Shown here: positions 1-14,608 of the stretch, one piece after another
Position numbering within the stretch: the first letter of the stretch is position 1
Layout of the letters: each line of letters begins with the position of its first letter
Source of the DNA: Haliangium sp050303215
GTDB taxonomy: Bacteria > Myxococcota_A > Polyangia > Haliangiales > Haliangiaceae
Direction: 5' to 3'
Length of the DNA stretch: 64,000 nucleotides
Assembly: GCF_050303215.1 (NCBI RefSeq)
Contig: NZ_JBNLBH010000020.1
Span: forward strand, 14,905-78,904
Program-made: the position numbers and the translations under genes
The notes under the pieces: model-generated
What the model was told of the DNA's origin: nothing
Seen by the model: the letters and a program-made list of their open reading frames with translations, nothing else
The model's database searches: none

Positions 1-74
1 CGGTCGTCGGCCCAGGCGACCTGGAGCAGCAGCTTGATGATCTCGAGGGGGAGGCGCTGTGCGGGGGTGGTCAT
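1..74 (-). CDS. N-terminus of a TerB-like protein (partial)
   Basis: Reading the minus strand from the ATG at 74 gives MTTPAQRLPLEIIKLLLQVA followed by WADDR and then the window ends. The pattern of a hydrophobic helix followed by AWAD resembles the start of TerB-fold (tellurite-resistance-type) proteins, in which a conserved acidic WADG-like motif opens the metal-binding helical bundle. Only about 24 residues are visible, so the family call is an inference. The gene lies 42 bp downstream of cbs on the same strand and could be cotranscribed with it. Confidence 0.45.
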   Translation of the reverse strand, partial: MTTPAQRLPLEIIKLLLQVAWADD

Positions 75-116
75 GGCGATCCGAGAGAGCGCGCCCGGCT
101 CGGGGCCAGACGTCGC

Positions 117-1508
<1,392 letters not shown>

Positions 1509-1647
1509 CGCAGCGAGTCAGTAGCACAGCCGCAGAAGACACGGGAGGGCTCGATGGGCTATGTTGGTGCTTTCTACGCCGAACTCGTGGGCTCTGACCC
1601 GGTTGTACTGGAACTTTGCGACCTTTACCTGCAAGCTAGCTGACGTA

Positions 1648-5331
<3,684 letters not shown>

Positions 5332-5375
5332 GCGCGGCCGGCCAGTCAAGCGCCAGCCAGCCAAGCGATCCATCG

Positions 5376-6341
5376 ATGGGCTCGAAGTCGAAGCGACAGC
5401 GCGCTCGGCGCCGCCAGGGCAAGGCCCCGGCCCCGCCCGTGGCCTCGCCGGCGCCCGCGTGCTGCTCGGCGTGCCGGCTGCTGCAGCCGGCGGCCACGGC
5501 GTGCGTGCACTGCGGGACGCCACGGCCGCTGTGGCTGGGTCGGGGTGGGAAGGCGCTGATGAAGATCTCCCGCTCGGTGGCGCTGGAGCGCCCGACGCCG
5601 AAGCAAGCCTCGCTCCCGGTCGTGCGGGGGTACGTGCCCACGGCCGCCGAGCTGATCGCGCTGATCGTGGTGGTGTTCGTGAGCCTGGTGGCCAAGAAGC
5701 TGGCGTCTGAGCCGCTGATGGCCGTGGCCGGGCTGGGCTACGTCGGCTTCCTCGTGAACGCGCTGCGGCGCCGACACCGCGAAGCCAAGCCGACCCAGCG
5801 GCGGCGCCGGGGCTCGAGCTGGCGGCTGGGGTGGCGCGCCGCGTGGACGCTGACCGAGGTGAAACGCCCGGCCTTGCCGCCGCCGCACGAGCACGTGCAC
5901 GTCGGGGTCGCGCGCCCCGAAGACCCGGACGTGCTCGGACCGCTGTCCGGGGAGCCGTGTCTGGTGGCGGCGGTGTGCGTGCGCAAGCCCAAGGGCGGGC
6001 TGTACTTCCGCGAGGTGCGCGCGGCCAGGTTCTGGCTCACGTCCGATCTCGGCGATCCGCTGCTGGTGTGCGGCGAGGTCTGGCTGGAGGCCGATACGGC
6101 CGACCACGTCGCCCACGACGACGACATCGGGGCCTGGTTCGAGGCCGCCGCGGTGCCGAGGGGGCTGCGGCCGGAGGCCGTGGGCGAGGAGGTCCGGCTG
6201 GGCCCCGGGATGCGAGTGGAGGCGCGCGCCGAGGCCCGCCGCGAGCTGGTGCCGGGGCTGTCGGGCTATCGCGACAACAGCGCCATGGTGCTGCGCGGCG
6301 AACCCGGACGGCCGGTCAGGCTGCGCCGGCTGTCGCGGTAG
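5376..6341 (+). CDS. Zinc-ribbon membrane protein of unknown function
   Basis: 321 aa, not recognised as a named family. The N-terminus is very basic (KSKRQRARRRQGK), followed by a four-cysteine zinc-ribbon pattern (C30/C33 and C43/C46, the latter CVHCG). Two hydrophobic segments at about 90-107 and 114-130 are separated by a short loop and followed by an Arg-rich stretch, suggesting a membrane hairpin with both ends cytoplasmic. The C-terminal 170 residues look globular (beta-rich, EVRAARFWLTS, CGEVWLEAD) and may be a small-molecule or E3-like effector domain as in eukaryotic-style GIDE/MULAN proteins, but this is only a shape resemblance. It starts 45 bp after metH on the same strand; an upstream in-frame extension overlaps metH and is unlikely. 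Confidence 0.75.
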   Translation: MGSKSKRQRARRRQGKAPAPPVASPAPACCSACRLLQPAATACVHCGTPRPLWLGRGGKALMKISRSVALERPTPKQASLPVVRGYVPTAAELIALIVVVFVSLVAKKLASEPLMAVAGLGYVGFLVNALRRRHREAKPTQRRRRGSSWRLGWRAAWTLTEVKRPALPPPHEHVHVGVARPEDPDVLGPLSGEPCLVAAVCVRKPKGGLYFREVRAARFWLTSDLGDPLLVCGEVWLEADTADHVAHDDDIGAWFEAAAVPRGLRPEAVGEEVRLGPGMRVEARAEARRELVPGLSGYRDNSAMVLRGEPGRPVRLRRLSR

Positions 6342-6369
6342 GCGCGGCCGCCGCAGCCTCGGCAACGAA

Positions 6370-7320
6370 TCAGAAGGTGGTGGTCTGGTCGTACAGGAGC
6401 GTGCCGGACACGTCGTAGATCTCGACGTCGCACGCGCCCAGGCTGGACCACGACCCGGCGTAGCGGTAGGTGATGACCTGCGAGCTCGACGAGGTGTTGA
6501 AGTTGTCGGGGTCGATGGTCACGTCGTTCTCGGTGGGGTCGTCCCAGTCGGTGGCGAGGCCCTCGCCGGTCTGCAGGTCGATGGTGCGATCGGCGGACGC
6601 GCCCACCGGGGAGATCACGATGCGGCCGACCACGATCTTGTCGTCCTCCTGCTCGATCTCGACCGCGATCTCGGTGGAGGTCTTGGTCACGGTCACGGTG
6701 GGCACGACGCTGCCCGAGGCCGGCTGCAGGATCTTCATCGGGCTGCGGGCCTTGGACTTGACGATCCCGCCGCTGTTGATGTTCTCGTAGTACTCGAAGT
6801 GCAGGTGCTCGGTGTTGATGCCCACGCCGGTGTTGCCGACCTCGCCGATCTTGTCGCCGGCCTCGACGTAGTCGCCCTCCTCGAGCCCGTCGGCGTAGGC
6901 CGACATGTGCAGGTAGGCGGTCTGGTTCTTGACCCCGCCGATGTCGTCGTGGGCGATGACCATGAAGCGGCCAAAGCGCTGCAGTGAGGTGCCGGCGGCC
7001 GGGTACTCCATGCGCACGATCTGGCCGTCGCGGGCCGCGTAGATGTTGGTGCCGGTGGGCTTGGCGATGTCGATGCCGCGGTGGAAGTCGTAGTTGCCGC
7101 TGAGCAGCCGCGGCCCCCAGGAGTCGGTGATGTCGTCGGCGCTCTGGGGCGTCGCGCTGCCGCTGATGGGCCAGACGGTGTCGGTCAGGCTCTTCTCTTC
7201 GAAGCCCGAACCGTCGTCGTATGCTTGGTCCGACAGGTCGACGACGGCGCAGCCGACGGCGCCGGACGCGATGACGACGGCGGCGCATGAGCTCAGAACG
7301 GTGTGGGTCTTGTTAGACAT
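6370..7320 (-). CDS. M23 family metallopeptidase, probable lipoprotein
   Basis: 316 aa. Predicted cell-wall endopeptidase (LytM/lysostaphin fold) that cuts peptide crosslinks in peptidoglycan, or a non-cleaving scaffold. The signal peptide ends in an AVGC lipobox-like site (C24), so it is probably envelope-anchored. All zinc and catalytic residues of the family are present: HRGID supplies H80 and D84, YLH supplies H138, and HLHF supplies H172 and H174. A C-terminal region of about 110 residues (from about 200) is beta-rich and has no catalytic motif. The ATG follows a GAGGAACC ribosome site. Convergent with the zinc-ribbon gene, with 28 bp between the two stops. Confidence 0.88.
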   Translation of the reverse strand: MSNKTHTVLSSCAAVVIASGAVGCAVVDLSDQAYDDGSGFEEKSLTDTVWPISGSATPQSADDITDSWGPRLLSGNYDFHRGIDIAKPTGTNIYAARDGQIVRMEYPAAGTSLQRFGRFMVIAHDDIGGVKNQTAYLHMSAYADGLEEGDYVEAGDKIGEVGNTGVGINTEHLHFEYYENINSGGIVKSKARSPMKILQPASGSVVPTVTVTKTSTEIAVEIEQEDDKIVVGRIVISPVGASADRTIDLQTGEGLATDWDDPTENDVTIDPDNFNTSSSSQVITYRYAGSWSSLGACDVEIYDVSGTLLYDQTTTF

Positions 7321-7550
7321 GATGTTGGTTCCTCGTTCGCAGGTGCTGGAAATAGGTCCGGCGGCGCAGGAGCGCCCGTACGGCGCCGCTCGACGGCGCG
7401 CCGGAGCAGCGAGGCGGGGATGTCCCTGGCCTCGAGCGCAACCTAGTCAACTCTCGACCGAGTGGTCCATGACAGGTCTATGACAGCGCGGCCCTCGGGC
7501 CGAGGCCGCGCCCACACCTCGCCGCCGCGGGACCGCGCGCGCGCGTCCGC

Positions 7551-8462
7551 TCAACCGGCGGCGTCGCCGGGTGCGCGCAGCTCTTCGAGCAAGAACGACC
7601 ACACCGCCGCGACTCGAGGCGCGCTGCGGAGGGCTCGGTGTCCGACCAACCACAGGGTGTCGACCGGCCACTCGGCGACGTCGGGCTCGAGCGCGCGCGC
7701 GTACGACAGCGGGGACAGACCGCACACGGCGAGGTAGGGCGTCGGCAGCAGGGCCGCCCCCAGCCCGGCTCCGACCGCGGCCAGTTGCGAGCCGAAGTGG
7801 CTGGTGCGCAGCGCGATGTCGGCGTCCGGCACGCAGCGCGCGAGCCAGCGCGCGGCCGGCATGGTGGCGAGGTCGTCATCCCACCCGATCCAGGGCACCT
7901 GCTGCCACGACGACACCGGCCCGGTGGCGGCGACCAGGGCCGGCGCGGCCGCGGCCACCCAGCGCGTCGAGACCAGCTTGGTGATGACCAGGTCGGCGCC
8001 GCGGGGCTCGATCACGCGCACGGCCAGGTCGGCCTCGTGACGAGTGAGATCGCTGGCGCGCACCGACGCGTCGAGCTCGATGCGAAGCCGGGGATGCTTG
8101 GCCCGCAGGCGCACCAGCGCGGGCGCGATGAAGACGTCGGCCATGCCCGGCGCCACGCTCAGGCGGACCACGCCCTCGACCTCGCTCTCGTCCGCCGAGA
8201 GGTCCCGCACCAGCCGCCCCAGCGCCGCCTCCATGGCCTCCGCGGGCGCCAGCGCGCGCTCGCCCATGGGGGTCGCGACCACGCCGTCGCGGGTGCGTTC
8301 GAAGAGCTGATCCCCGAGCACGGCCTCCAGCGCCGATAGCCGCCGGCTCACGGTGGAGATGTTCAAACCCAGGCGCTGGGCCGCTTGGCCGAAGGTGCCG
8401 TAGCGGTACACGGCCAGGAAGAGACGAATGTCGTCCCAGCGCACGCGCGCCAGGTCTTGCAT
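7551..8462 (-). CDS. LysR-family transcriptional regulator
   Basis: 303 aa from the ATG at 8462. The N-terminal winged helix-turn-helix (WDDIRLFLAVYRYGTFGQAA, then LNISTVSRRLSALE) and the C-terminal periplasmic-binding-type effector domain are both complete. A longer reading from 8537 would overlap the divergent gene and place a palindromic operator inside the coding region, so the shorter start is preferred. Members of this subgroup (often annotated near AmpR/GcvA-type regulators) commonly control the divergent neighbour. Here the neighbour is an SDR-type oxidoreductase 67 bp away, so that gene is the likely target and autoregulation is likely. The ligand is unknown. Confidence 0.9.
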   Translation of the reverse strand: MQDLARVRWDDIRLFLAVYRYGTFGQAAQRLGLNISTVSRRLSALEAVLGDQLFERTRDGVVATPMGERALAPAEAMEAALGRLVRDLSADESEVEGVVRLSVAPGMADVFIAPALVRLRAKHPRLRIELDASVRASDLTRHEADLAVRVIEPRGADLVITKLVSTRWVAAAAPALVAATGPVSSWQQVPWIGWDDDLATMPAARWLARCVPDADIALRTSHFGSQLAAVGAGLGAALLPTPYLAVCGLSPLSYARALEPDVAEWPVDTLWLVGHRALRSAPRVAAVWSFLLEELRAPGDAAG

Positions 8463-8465
8463 TTT

Positions 8466-8493
8466 TGCCTGCACGAGCAGGCATTCTTGCCTG
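8466..8493. promoter_or_regulatory. Probable LysR operator, palindrome plus third half-site
   Basis: TGCCTG, six bases, CAGGCA forms a perfect inverted repeat at 8466-8483, followed after four bases by a third half-site TGCCTG (8488-8493). It lies in the 67-bp space between the divergent LysR gene and the SDR gene, 3-4 bp from the regulator's start codon, which fits autorepression. LysR regulators bind a dyad with about this spacing plus a second weaker site, so the extra half-site is consistent. No binding data exist in the sequence itself. Confidence 0.65.
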
Positions 8494-8529
8494 TTGTGTT
8501 GCTTCGCTGCAAACCCCAAGTTCGTAGGC

Positions 8530-9521
8530 ATGAGCAAACAGCATGACGCTCCTGTCCATGTCGTCCTCGGCGCGGGCCAGATCGGTATCCGGGTGGCCCG
8601 GCTCCTGGTCGCCCGCGGCCATCGCGTGCGCCTGGTTCAGCGCACGGCCGACGCCGGCGCCCCGGAGGGGGTGGAACATCTGACCGGCTCGATTCTGGAG
8701 CACGCGTTCGCGGAGCGCGCCGGGGCCGGCGCATCCGTGGTCTACGACTGCATGAATCCGCCCTATCACCGCTGGTCCGAGCTGCTGCTGCCGGTCGCGT
8801 CGGGCGCGCTCCACGCCGCCGCCACGGCGGGGGCGCGGCTGGTGGCGATCGACAACCTGTACATGTACGGACGGCCCACGGGCCCGCTGCGCGAGGACTC
8901 GCCGCTGGCGCCGTGCAGCCGCAAGGGCGCGCTGCGGGCACAGCTCAGCGAGCTGCGCCTGGACGCGCACCGGCGCGGGGACGTGGCGGTCGCGATCGGA
9001 CGCGCGAGCGACTTCTTCGGCGCGGGGCTGCCGTGGTCGAACTTCAGCGATCGCTTCTGGCGCCGCGCCCTCGCCGGCAAGCCGGTGGAGTGCACGGGAG
9101 ACCCCGACATGCCGCACTCGTACACCTACGTCGAGGACGTGGCCAGGGCGCTGGTGACGCTGGGTGAGCACGAGCAGGCGCTGGGGCGGGTGTGGCACTT
9201 GCCGACGCCGCCGGCCGAGAGCACGCGGGCGCTGTGCGAGCGGATCGGGCGAGCGGTGGGGCTGCCGATCACGGTCGCGCGGGTGCCGCGCTGGGTGCTG
9301 CGCGCGATGGGCCTGGTGTCACCGCTCATGCGCGAGGTGGCGGAGATGGCCTATCAGTGGGAGGTGCCGTTCGTGATCGACGACGCGCGCTATCGGGCCG
9401 GCTTTGGACACGGGGCCACGCCCATCGACGAGGCGGTGGCCGCGGTCGCGACGTGGGCGCGCGAGCAGTACCCCGAGCTGGCCTCGCGTCAGGTCCGCGC
9501 GGAGAGCGACGGTCAGGTCGC

Positions 9522-9537
<16 letters not shown>
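8530..9537 (+). CDS. NAD(P)-dependent epimerase/dehydratase-like protein (atypical SDR)
   Basis: 335 aa. The start at 8530 gives a Rossmann fold at the very N-terminus, with the nucleotide motif VLGAGQIGIRVARLL. An atypical extended SDR: the usual YxxxK pair is not evident; instead NLYMYG (about 115) occupies that region, as in several atypical SDRs that bind nucleotide and a sugar- or flavonoid-like substrate. The later YTYVEDVARAL motif is typical of the family. The substrate cannot be told from sequence. It is divergent from a LysR regulator with a palindromic operator between, suggesting substrate-induced expression. Its last 16 bases overlap the end of the convergent FHA gene. Confidence 0.8.
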
Positions 9538-10175
<638 letters not shown>

Positions 10176-10223
10176 CAGATGCTCCTCGGGAAAAGCAGAA
10201 GCGAGAGCCTTCTTACCATCGTA

Positions 10224-11669
10224 TCATGTCTTGCGTCTGCTTTTTGCGAGCCGATCCAGCCGATCGGCAACATCGCGGGCGCGATCGCCCAAACGCGGGA
10301 GAGGCCGGCGCTGGGCCCGGGGGAGATCGCGCTGATCGCCCCACCAGCCTCGCAGCACGGTCCGATCGCGACCGAGCGCGCGCACGCGCTGGGCGTCCTC
10401 GGCGGCGCTGCCCGGCGCGGCCACCCGACCCAATAGCTCGACCCCGATGACGCGCGCGACCCAGCTCTCGGAGCCCAGCAGCAGCCGGGCCTGAGCCGCC
10501 ACCACCTCGGGCTCGGCCAGGGCCTCCATGGGTTCCCAGATCACGCCCGCGAGCTTGCCGGCGTCGTACTCGGCCTGGGGCGGCAGGGCCTCGGCCACGG
10601 GCACCAAGGCCTGCGCGCGACCGCACCGAAGGGCGGCGTTGGCGCTCACCCAGCGGACCATCTCGGGCTGGCGACGCGCCCCCACCAACGGCACCAGGGC
10701 AGTGATGCAGCCGGGCGGACCGGCGGCCGCGATCAGGGCGATGAGGTCGTCTTGCATGGCCGTGCTCAGGTCGCGGTCCAGGGCCCGCGCGGACAGCGCG
10801 CCCAAGTGCGGCACCAGGGCCTGGCCCGGGGCCGGCGGAAAGCGCTGACCGGGGTCCACGAAGGCGGTGTACAGGGCGCGCATGGCCCGCTGCGGCAGCT
10901 CGGGGTCGCGGTCGCCGCGATCGACCAGCTCGAGCAGGTACCCGACCGCCTCGGGGCTGCCGGTGGCGGCCAGTCCGACCAGGAGCTCACCTTCGATGGC
11001 CAGGCGCGAGCCGTCGGCGCGGGCCGGGGCGTCGACCACGGCCGCGACCGCGGTCTGCATCTTGGGACTGGCGGCCGGGCCCACGGCGCGCAGGATGGTC
11101 GGCCCCAGTACCCGCCCGGCCCGCGCCCGGCCGACGTAGTAGCCGCCGGTGAGCCAGTCGATCAGGTAGCCGTCGATGAGCTCGCACTCGGCCGCCTCGG
11201 CGAAGCGCCGGAGCTCGAACAGGGCGTCCTTGGCCTCGGTCTGCTCGGCCGTGGGCTTGGTGAGAGCGCCGCTGATGCGGGCGTCGGCCCACAGCCGCGG
11301 GGCCAGGACCGCCAGCACCGAGGCTCGTTCGGGCCCGGCCATGGCCTCGAAGGTCGCGACCACGTCGGCGAGCTCGTTGCGCGCGATCAGGTTCTGGGCC
11401 GCGTGGGCGCGCAGGTCGGCGGCCAGGGTCGAGTCGGCCAGGGCCTCGCGCAGCTTGTCGGGGCCGCGCGCGGTGCGCAGCCAGTGGTCGATGTTGTCGT
11501 GGGTGGGCTGCTCGCAGCCGCCACACAGCGCGGTCGCCGCGGACATGGCGACGACGACGGCGACGAGGCGCCGGCGCAGACCGAGGCGATGGTCGCGTCG
11601 GTCCACGCTCGAGCTGATGGGAGGATTCGGCAAGCAGCGCTCCTGACGAAGGCGATGGCGGTCGATCAT
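10224..11669 (-). CDS. HEAT-repeat-like lipoprotein of unknown function
   Basis: About 481 aa from the only ATG near the N-terminus (11669). A basic stretch RRRLVAVVVAMSAATALCGGC, an export signal with a cysteine at its end, begins about 35 residues in. The true start may therefore be further in, for example a GTG near 11606; the ribosome site does not decide it. The mature part is almost all alpha-helical with repeated Ala/Leu-rich helix pairs (for example VGYLLELVDRGDRD, LVGARRQPEMVRWVSANAAL), which resembles HEAT-type scaffold repeats. No catalytic motif is visible. It probably serves as an envelope scaffold and is likely cotranscribed with the downstream FHA gene. Confidence 0.75.
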   Translation of the reverse strand: MIDRHRLRQERCLPNPPISSSVDRRDHRLGLRRRLVAVVVAMSAATALCGGCEQPTHDNIDHWLRTARGPDKLREALADSTLAADLRAHAAQNLIARNELADVVATFEAMAGPERASVLAVLAPRLWADARISGALTKPTAEQTEAKDALFELRRFAEAAECELIDGYLIDWLTGGYYVGRARAGRVLGPTILRAVGPAASPKMQTAVAAVVDAPARADGSRLAIEGELLVGLAATGSPEAVGYLLELVDRGDRDPELPQRAMRALYTAFVDPGQRFPPAPGQALVPHLGALSARALDRDLSTAMQDDLIALIAAAGPPGCITALVPLVGARRQPEMVRWVSANAALRCGRAQALVPVAEALPPQAEYDAGKLAGVIWEPMEALAEPEVVAAQARLLLGSESWVARVIGVELLGRVAAPGSAAEDAQRVRALGRDRTVLRGWWGDQRDLPRAQRRPLPRLGDRARDVADRLDRLAKSRRKT

Positions 11670-11733
11670 AGGGAGCCGTCCGGCGCGCGTCAAACCGGCT
11701 TGGGACCGCGAAATCTGCTACTGTCGCGTCCCA

Positions 11734-13350
11734 ATGGAGCCTCCCTGCCGCGTGGCCCCGCCTCCCGCCGTATTCCCTCCGGACGCCGCCGATGCCGCAG
11801 TCGTCTCCGCCCCGCCAGACGCCCGCCTCGCCGGTCCCCGCCAGCGAGTGCCGGCCGTGGTCGCGCTGGCGCTGGCGCTGGCGACCGGGTTCGCATCGGC
11901 CGCCGCGGCCTCGCCGCTCGAAGATCCCACGCTCGGCGGAGCGGTGTTCACCGGCACGGTCCACCCCCACGCCACGTCGATCTACGTCAACCCGGCCGCC
12001 CTCGGCCAGGCGGTGCGCGGCAGCCACGTCTACCTCGACACCAGCCTGCGCCTCGATCGCTACCACATCGATCGCCAGGTGATCACCGATCCCGACGCCG
12101 GGCTGCAGCCGGGCCCGTCGGTCTCGTCCTCGCCCATCACCCCGGGCGGATCGCTCATTTGGTACAACGTGGGCGACAAAATCGCGGTGGCCGCGGCGCT
12201 GAGCCTGGTGGTGCTCGACAAGTCCCCGGGCGACCAGGACGCGCTCGGCTACCACACCCTCGGCGATCGCCACCGCCAGTACGTGTGGCGGCGGGTGTTC
12301 CTGCTCAGCCGCAACTGGGGCCCGTCTACGTACCTGCCCTTCCCGATGCCGACCCTGGGCGCGTCGTACCGCTGGCGGCGCTTCTACTTCGGGGTCGGGC
12401 TGTCGCTCCGGGCCTCGTCGCTGGAGCTCGACTTCCTGCGCGACACCGCGCTCGAGGCCGGGCGTGAGGGCATCGAGAGCGCCTGCGACGACGACGGCAA
12501 CGCGTGCGGAATCGAGAACCCGGCCGCGGCCGAGCGGTACAAGATCTCGGTGAGCACGGAGGATCTGCTGGCCGCGCGCAACCTGGTGGTGAGCGGGGGC
12601 CTGATGTGGCAGTTTCGACCTGGGTGGTGGTTCGGGGTGTATTACCAGAGCCCGCCCGGGTTCCTGACCAGCCTGAGCTCGGTGGGCACCGCCCGCATCA
12701 CCCCGGCGCCGCGCACCGGCCTCGACCCGTTCACGGCCCGCGCCGAGGTGATCTACGATCTGCCCCAGACGGTGTCGGCGGGGCTGCGCGGACCCGCGTT
12801 TGGCTCCTATGAGATGTTCACGACCGCGCGCTGGCAGAACCTGTCGCGCCAACGCCTGCTCGATATCCGGCTCATCGATCCGGTGGTGGGCGGCGACAGC
12901 GTGCCGGAGTGGTTCCAGCGCTACCGCGGCTTCAATGACGTGCTGACGGTCGAAGCCGGGCTGGAGGAGCGCGAGCGGGCCGAGCCCGGCGAGCGGCTGC
13001 GCCTCGGCGCCCGGGTGCGCCTGGAGACCCCGACCACGAGCGACCGGGCGGTGGCCCCGACCCAGGTCGAGAGCCTCCATCTGGGCGCGGCCGTGGGCGG
13101 CGAGCTGCGCATCTCCGAAAACCCGCGGCTGGTGCTGTACGCCAGCTATGGGTTTACCTGGTACCGCCCGGTCGATATCGGCGAGGGCAGCGCCTTCGAC
13201 CCCCGCGACCGGCTCGAGTGCGCCGACAGCGGGTTCGACCTGGACGCCTGCATCCCGGCCGCCGAGGGCCGCGCCATCCCCACCGCAGCCGCGCACTATG
13301 GCCGGATCCGCCACGCCCTGCGCGCGGCCATCCGCTACGACTTCCTGTGA
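11734..13350 (+). CDS. OmpP1/FadL-type outer-membrane beta-barrel
   Basis: 538 aa from the ATG at 11734. A hydrophobic export signal (AVVALALALATGFASAAAAS) is preceded by about 38 residues that look non-functional, so a start nearer 11848 is possible. The early HATSIYVNPAALG segment matches the conserved hatch-side asparagine-proline motif of the OMPP1/FadL/TodX family, which carries hydrophobic substrates across the outer membrane. Alternating amphipathic strands follow and the protein ends in an aromatic-aliphatic strand (RYDFL), as outer-membrane proteins do. Its substrate is unknown. It is divergent from the lipoprotein gene and followed 5 bp later by a reductase gene. Confidence 0.8.
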   Translation: MEPPCRVAPPPAVFPPDAADAAVVSAPPDARLAGPRQRVPAVVALALALATGFASAAAASPLEDPTLGGAVFTGTVHPHATSIYVNPAALGQAVRGSHVYLDTSLRLDRYHIDRQVITDPDAGLQPGPSVSSSPITPGGSLIWYNVGDKIAVAAALSLVVLDKSPGDQDALGYHTLGDRHRQYVWRRVFLLSRNWGPSTYLPFPMPTLGASYRWRRFYFGVGLSLRASSLELDFLRDTALEAGREGIESACDDDGNACGIENPAAAERYKISVSTEDLLAARNLVVSGGLMWQFRPGWWFGVYYQSPPGFLTSLSSVGTARITPAPRTGLDPFTARAEVIYDLPQTVSAGLRGPAFGSYEMFTTARWQNLSRQRLLDIRLIDPVVGGDSVPEWFQRYRGFNDVLTVEAGLEERERAEPGERLRLGARVRLETPTTSDRAVAPTQVESLHLGAAVGGELRISENPRLVLYASYGFTWYRPVDIGEGSAFDPRDRLECADSGFDLDACIPAAEGRAIPTAAAHYGRIRHALRAAIRYDFL

Positions 13351-13355
13351 GCCCT

Positions 13356-14603
13356 ATGTCCATCCTCGTCTATGGCGCCAGTGGCTTCACCGGTGCGCTC
13401 GTCGCCCGCGGGCTGTATCGGTACCTCGACCAGCGCCGGCGCAGTGAGCCGTCGGCGCCCGCGCCGAGCTTGATCTTGGGCGGCCGCGATCGCGACCGGC
13501 TGGCCGCGGTGGCGGCAGGGCTCGAGCGCCTCGGTCGCGAGCTGAGCGCAGCCGCGGGCGCGGCCGAGGCCGAGCCCGACGCGCGGGTCCCGATCGAGCT
13601 CCGGGTGGCCCCGGTGCACGATGCCGAGGCCCTCGACCGAACCCTGGACGGGGTCGAGCTGGTGTGCGCCTGCGCCGGACCGTTCGCTCAGGTGGGCGAG
13701 CCGGTGGTGGCCGCGGCCGTGCGCGCCGGGGTGACCTACGTCGATATCTGCAGCGAGCAGGCCTTCCTGCGCGACATCTACGAGCACTACGAGTCGCCGG
13801 CACGCACCCGCAACACCCTGGTGCTGTCGGGCATGGGCTTCGAGATCGCGCTCGGCGATCTGGGCGCGGCCGTGGCCGCCCGAGCCGTGGCCGGGGCCCA
13901 GGCCGCCGGCCCGCACACCGGGGATGAGGTCGGCCCGGTGTACGAACTCGACGAGGTCGGGGTGTACTACGCGCTCAATCGCTTCCGCCCCACCGCCGGC
14001 AGCCACATGGCCGCTGCCGAGGGCCTGACCGGCCCGAGCTGGGTGTGGCAACGCGATCGCTGGGACCCGGTCGCGCCCCTGTCCGAGCGCCGCGAGCTCG
14101 ACTTCGGGCCCAAGGTCGGCCGCCGGGCCCTGCTGTCGTTCCCGTCCGGCGAGGTCATCACGGTGCCCCGGCACGTGCACACCCGCCGGGTCCAGACCTA
14201 CGTGTCGCTGCTCGACACCGGTCCCCTCGGCGATGCCCTCACCCGTGTGGCCCGGCTGGTCAGCCCGGCGGTGCCGGCCCTGCTGCGCGGCGCCCTGGGC
14301 GCCCAGGCCCGCGCCTACCGGCCCCGCCGCGCGCCCACCGAGGAGGACCGCAAGTTCGCCAGCTTCGCCGTGGCGGCCGAGGCCCGGACCGGCGCCCGCC
14401 GGGCCCGGATCACGTTCACCGGTGCCGATCCCTACGGCCTCAGCGCCGCCATCGCGTGCTGGAGCGTCGAGGCCCTGCTCGAGCGCCGCCGCCGCGGTGA
14501 GCTGCCCGCGGGCGTGCTCGCGCCGGCCGAGGTGTTCGACCCCGACCAGGCCTTGCGCGCCATCGCGACCCGCTGGCGTCTGGACGTCGACCGCCGGTTC
14601 TGA
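13356..14603 (+). CDS. Saccharopine dehydrogenase-like / trans-acting enoyl reductase family protein
   Basis: 415 aa. It begins directly with a Rossmann fold, VYGASGFTGALVARGL, then VCACAGPFAQVGEPVVAAAV and YVDICSEQAF. This set is typical of the saccharopine-dehydrogenase-like family that includes mycobacterial trans-acting enoyl reductases acting on polyketide-type lipids. Substrate is not deducible. It starts 5 bp after the barrel gene and ends 5 bp before the M16 peptidase, so the barrel, reductase, two peptidases and nuclease appear to be one transcription unit (11.7-18.5 kb). Confidence 0.85.
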   Translation: MSILVYGASGFTGALVARGLYRYLDQRRRSEPSAPAPSLILGGRDRDRLAAVAAGLERLGRELSAAAGAAEAEPDARVPIELRVAPVHDAEALDRTLDGVELVCACAGPFAQVGEPVVAAAVRAGVTYVDICSEQAFLRDIYEHYESPARTRNTLVLSGMGFEIALGDLGAAVAARAVAGAQAAGPHTGDEVGPVYELDEVGVYYALNRFRPTAGSHMAAAEGLTGPSWVWQRDRWDPVAPLSERRELDFGPKVGRRALLSFPSGEVITVPRHVHTRRVQTYVSLLDTGPLGDALTRVARLVSPAVPALLRGALGAQARAYRPRRAPTEEDRKFASFAVAAEARTGARRARITFTGADPYGLSAAIACWSVEALLERRRRGELPAGVLAPAEVFDPDQALRAIATRWRLDVDRRF

Positions 14604-14608
14604 CCACA

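Noticed and set aside
1509..1647. SAM, SAH or cobalamin riboswitch before metH
   Set aside because: The leader is too short and lacks the conserved cores; AGCTAGCT and a short TTGC/GCAA stem alone do not support one.
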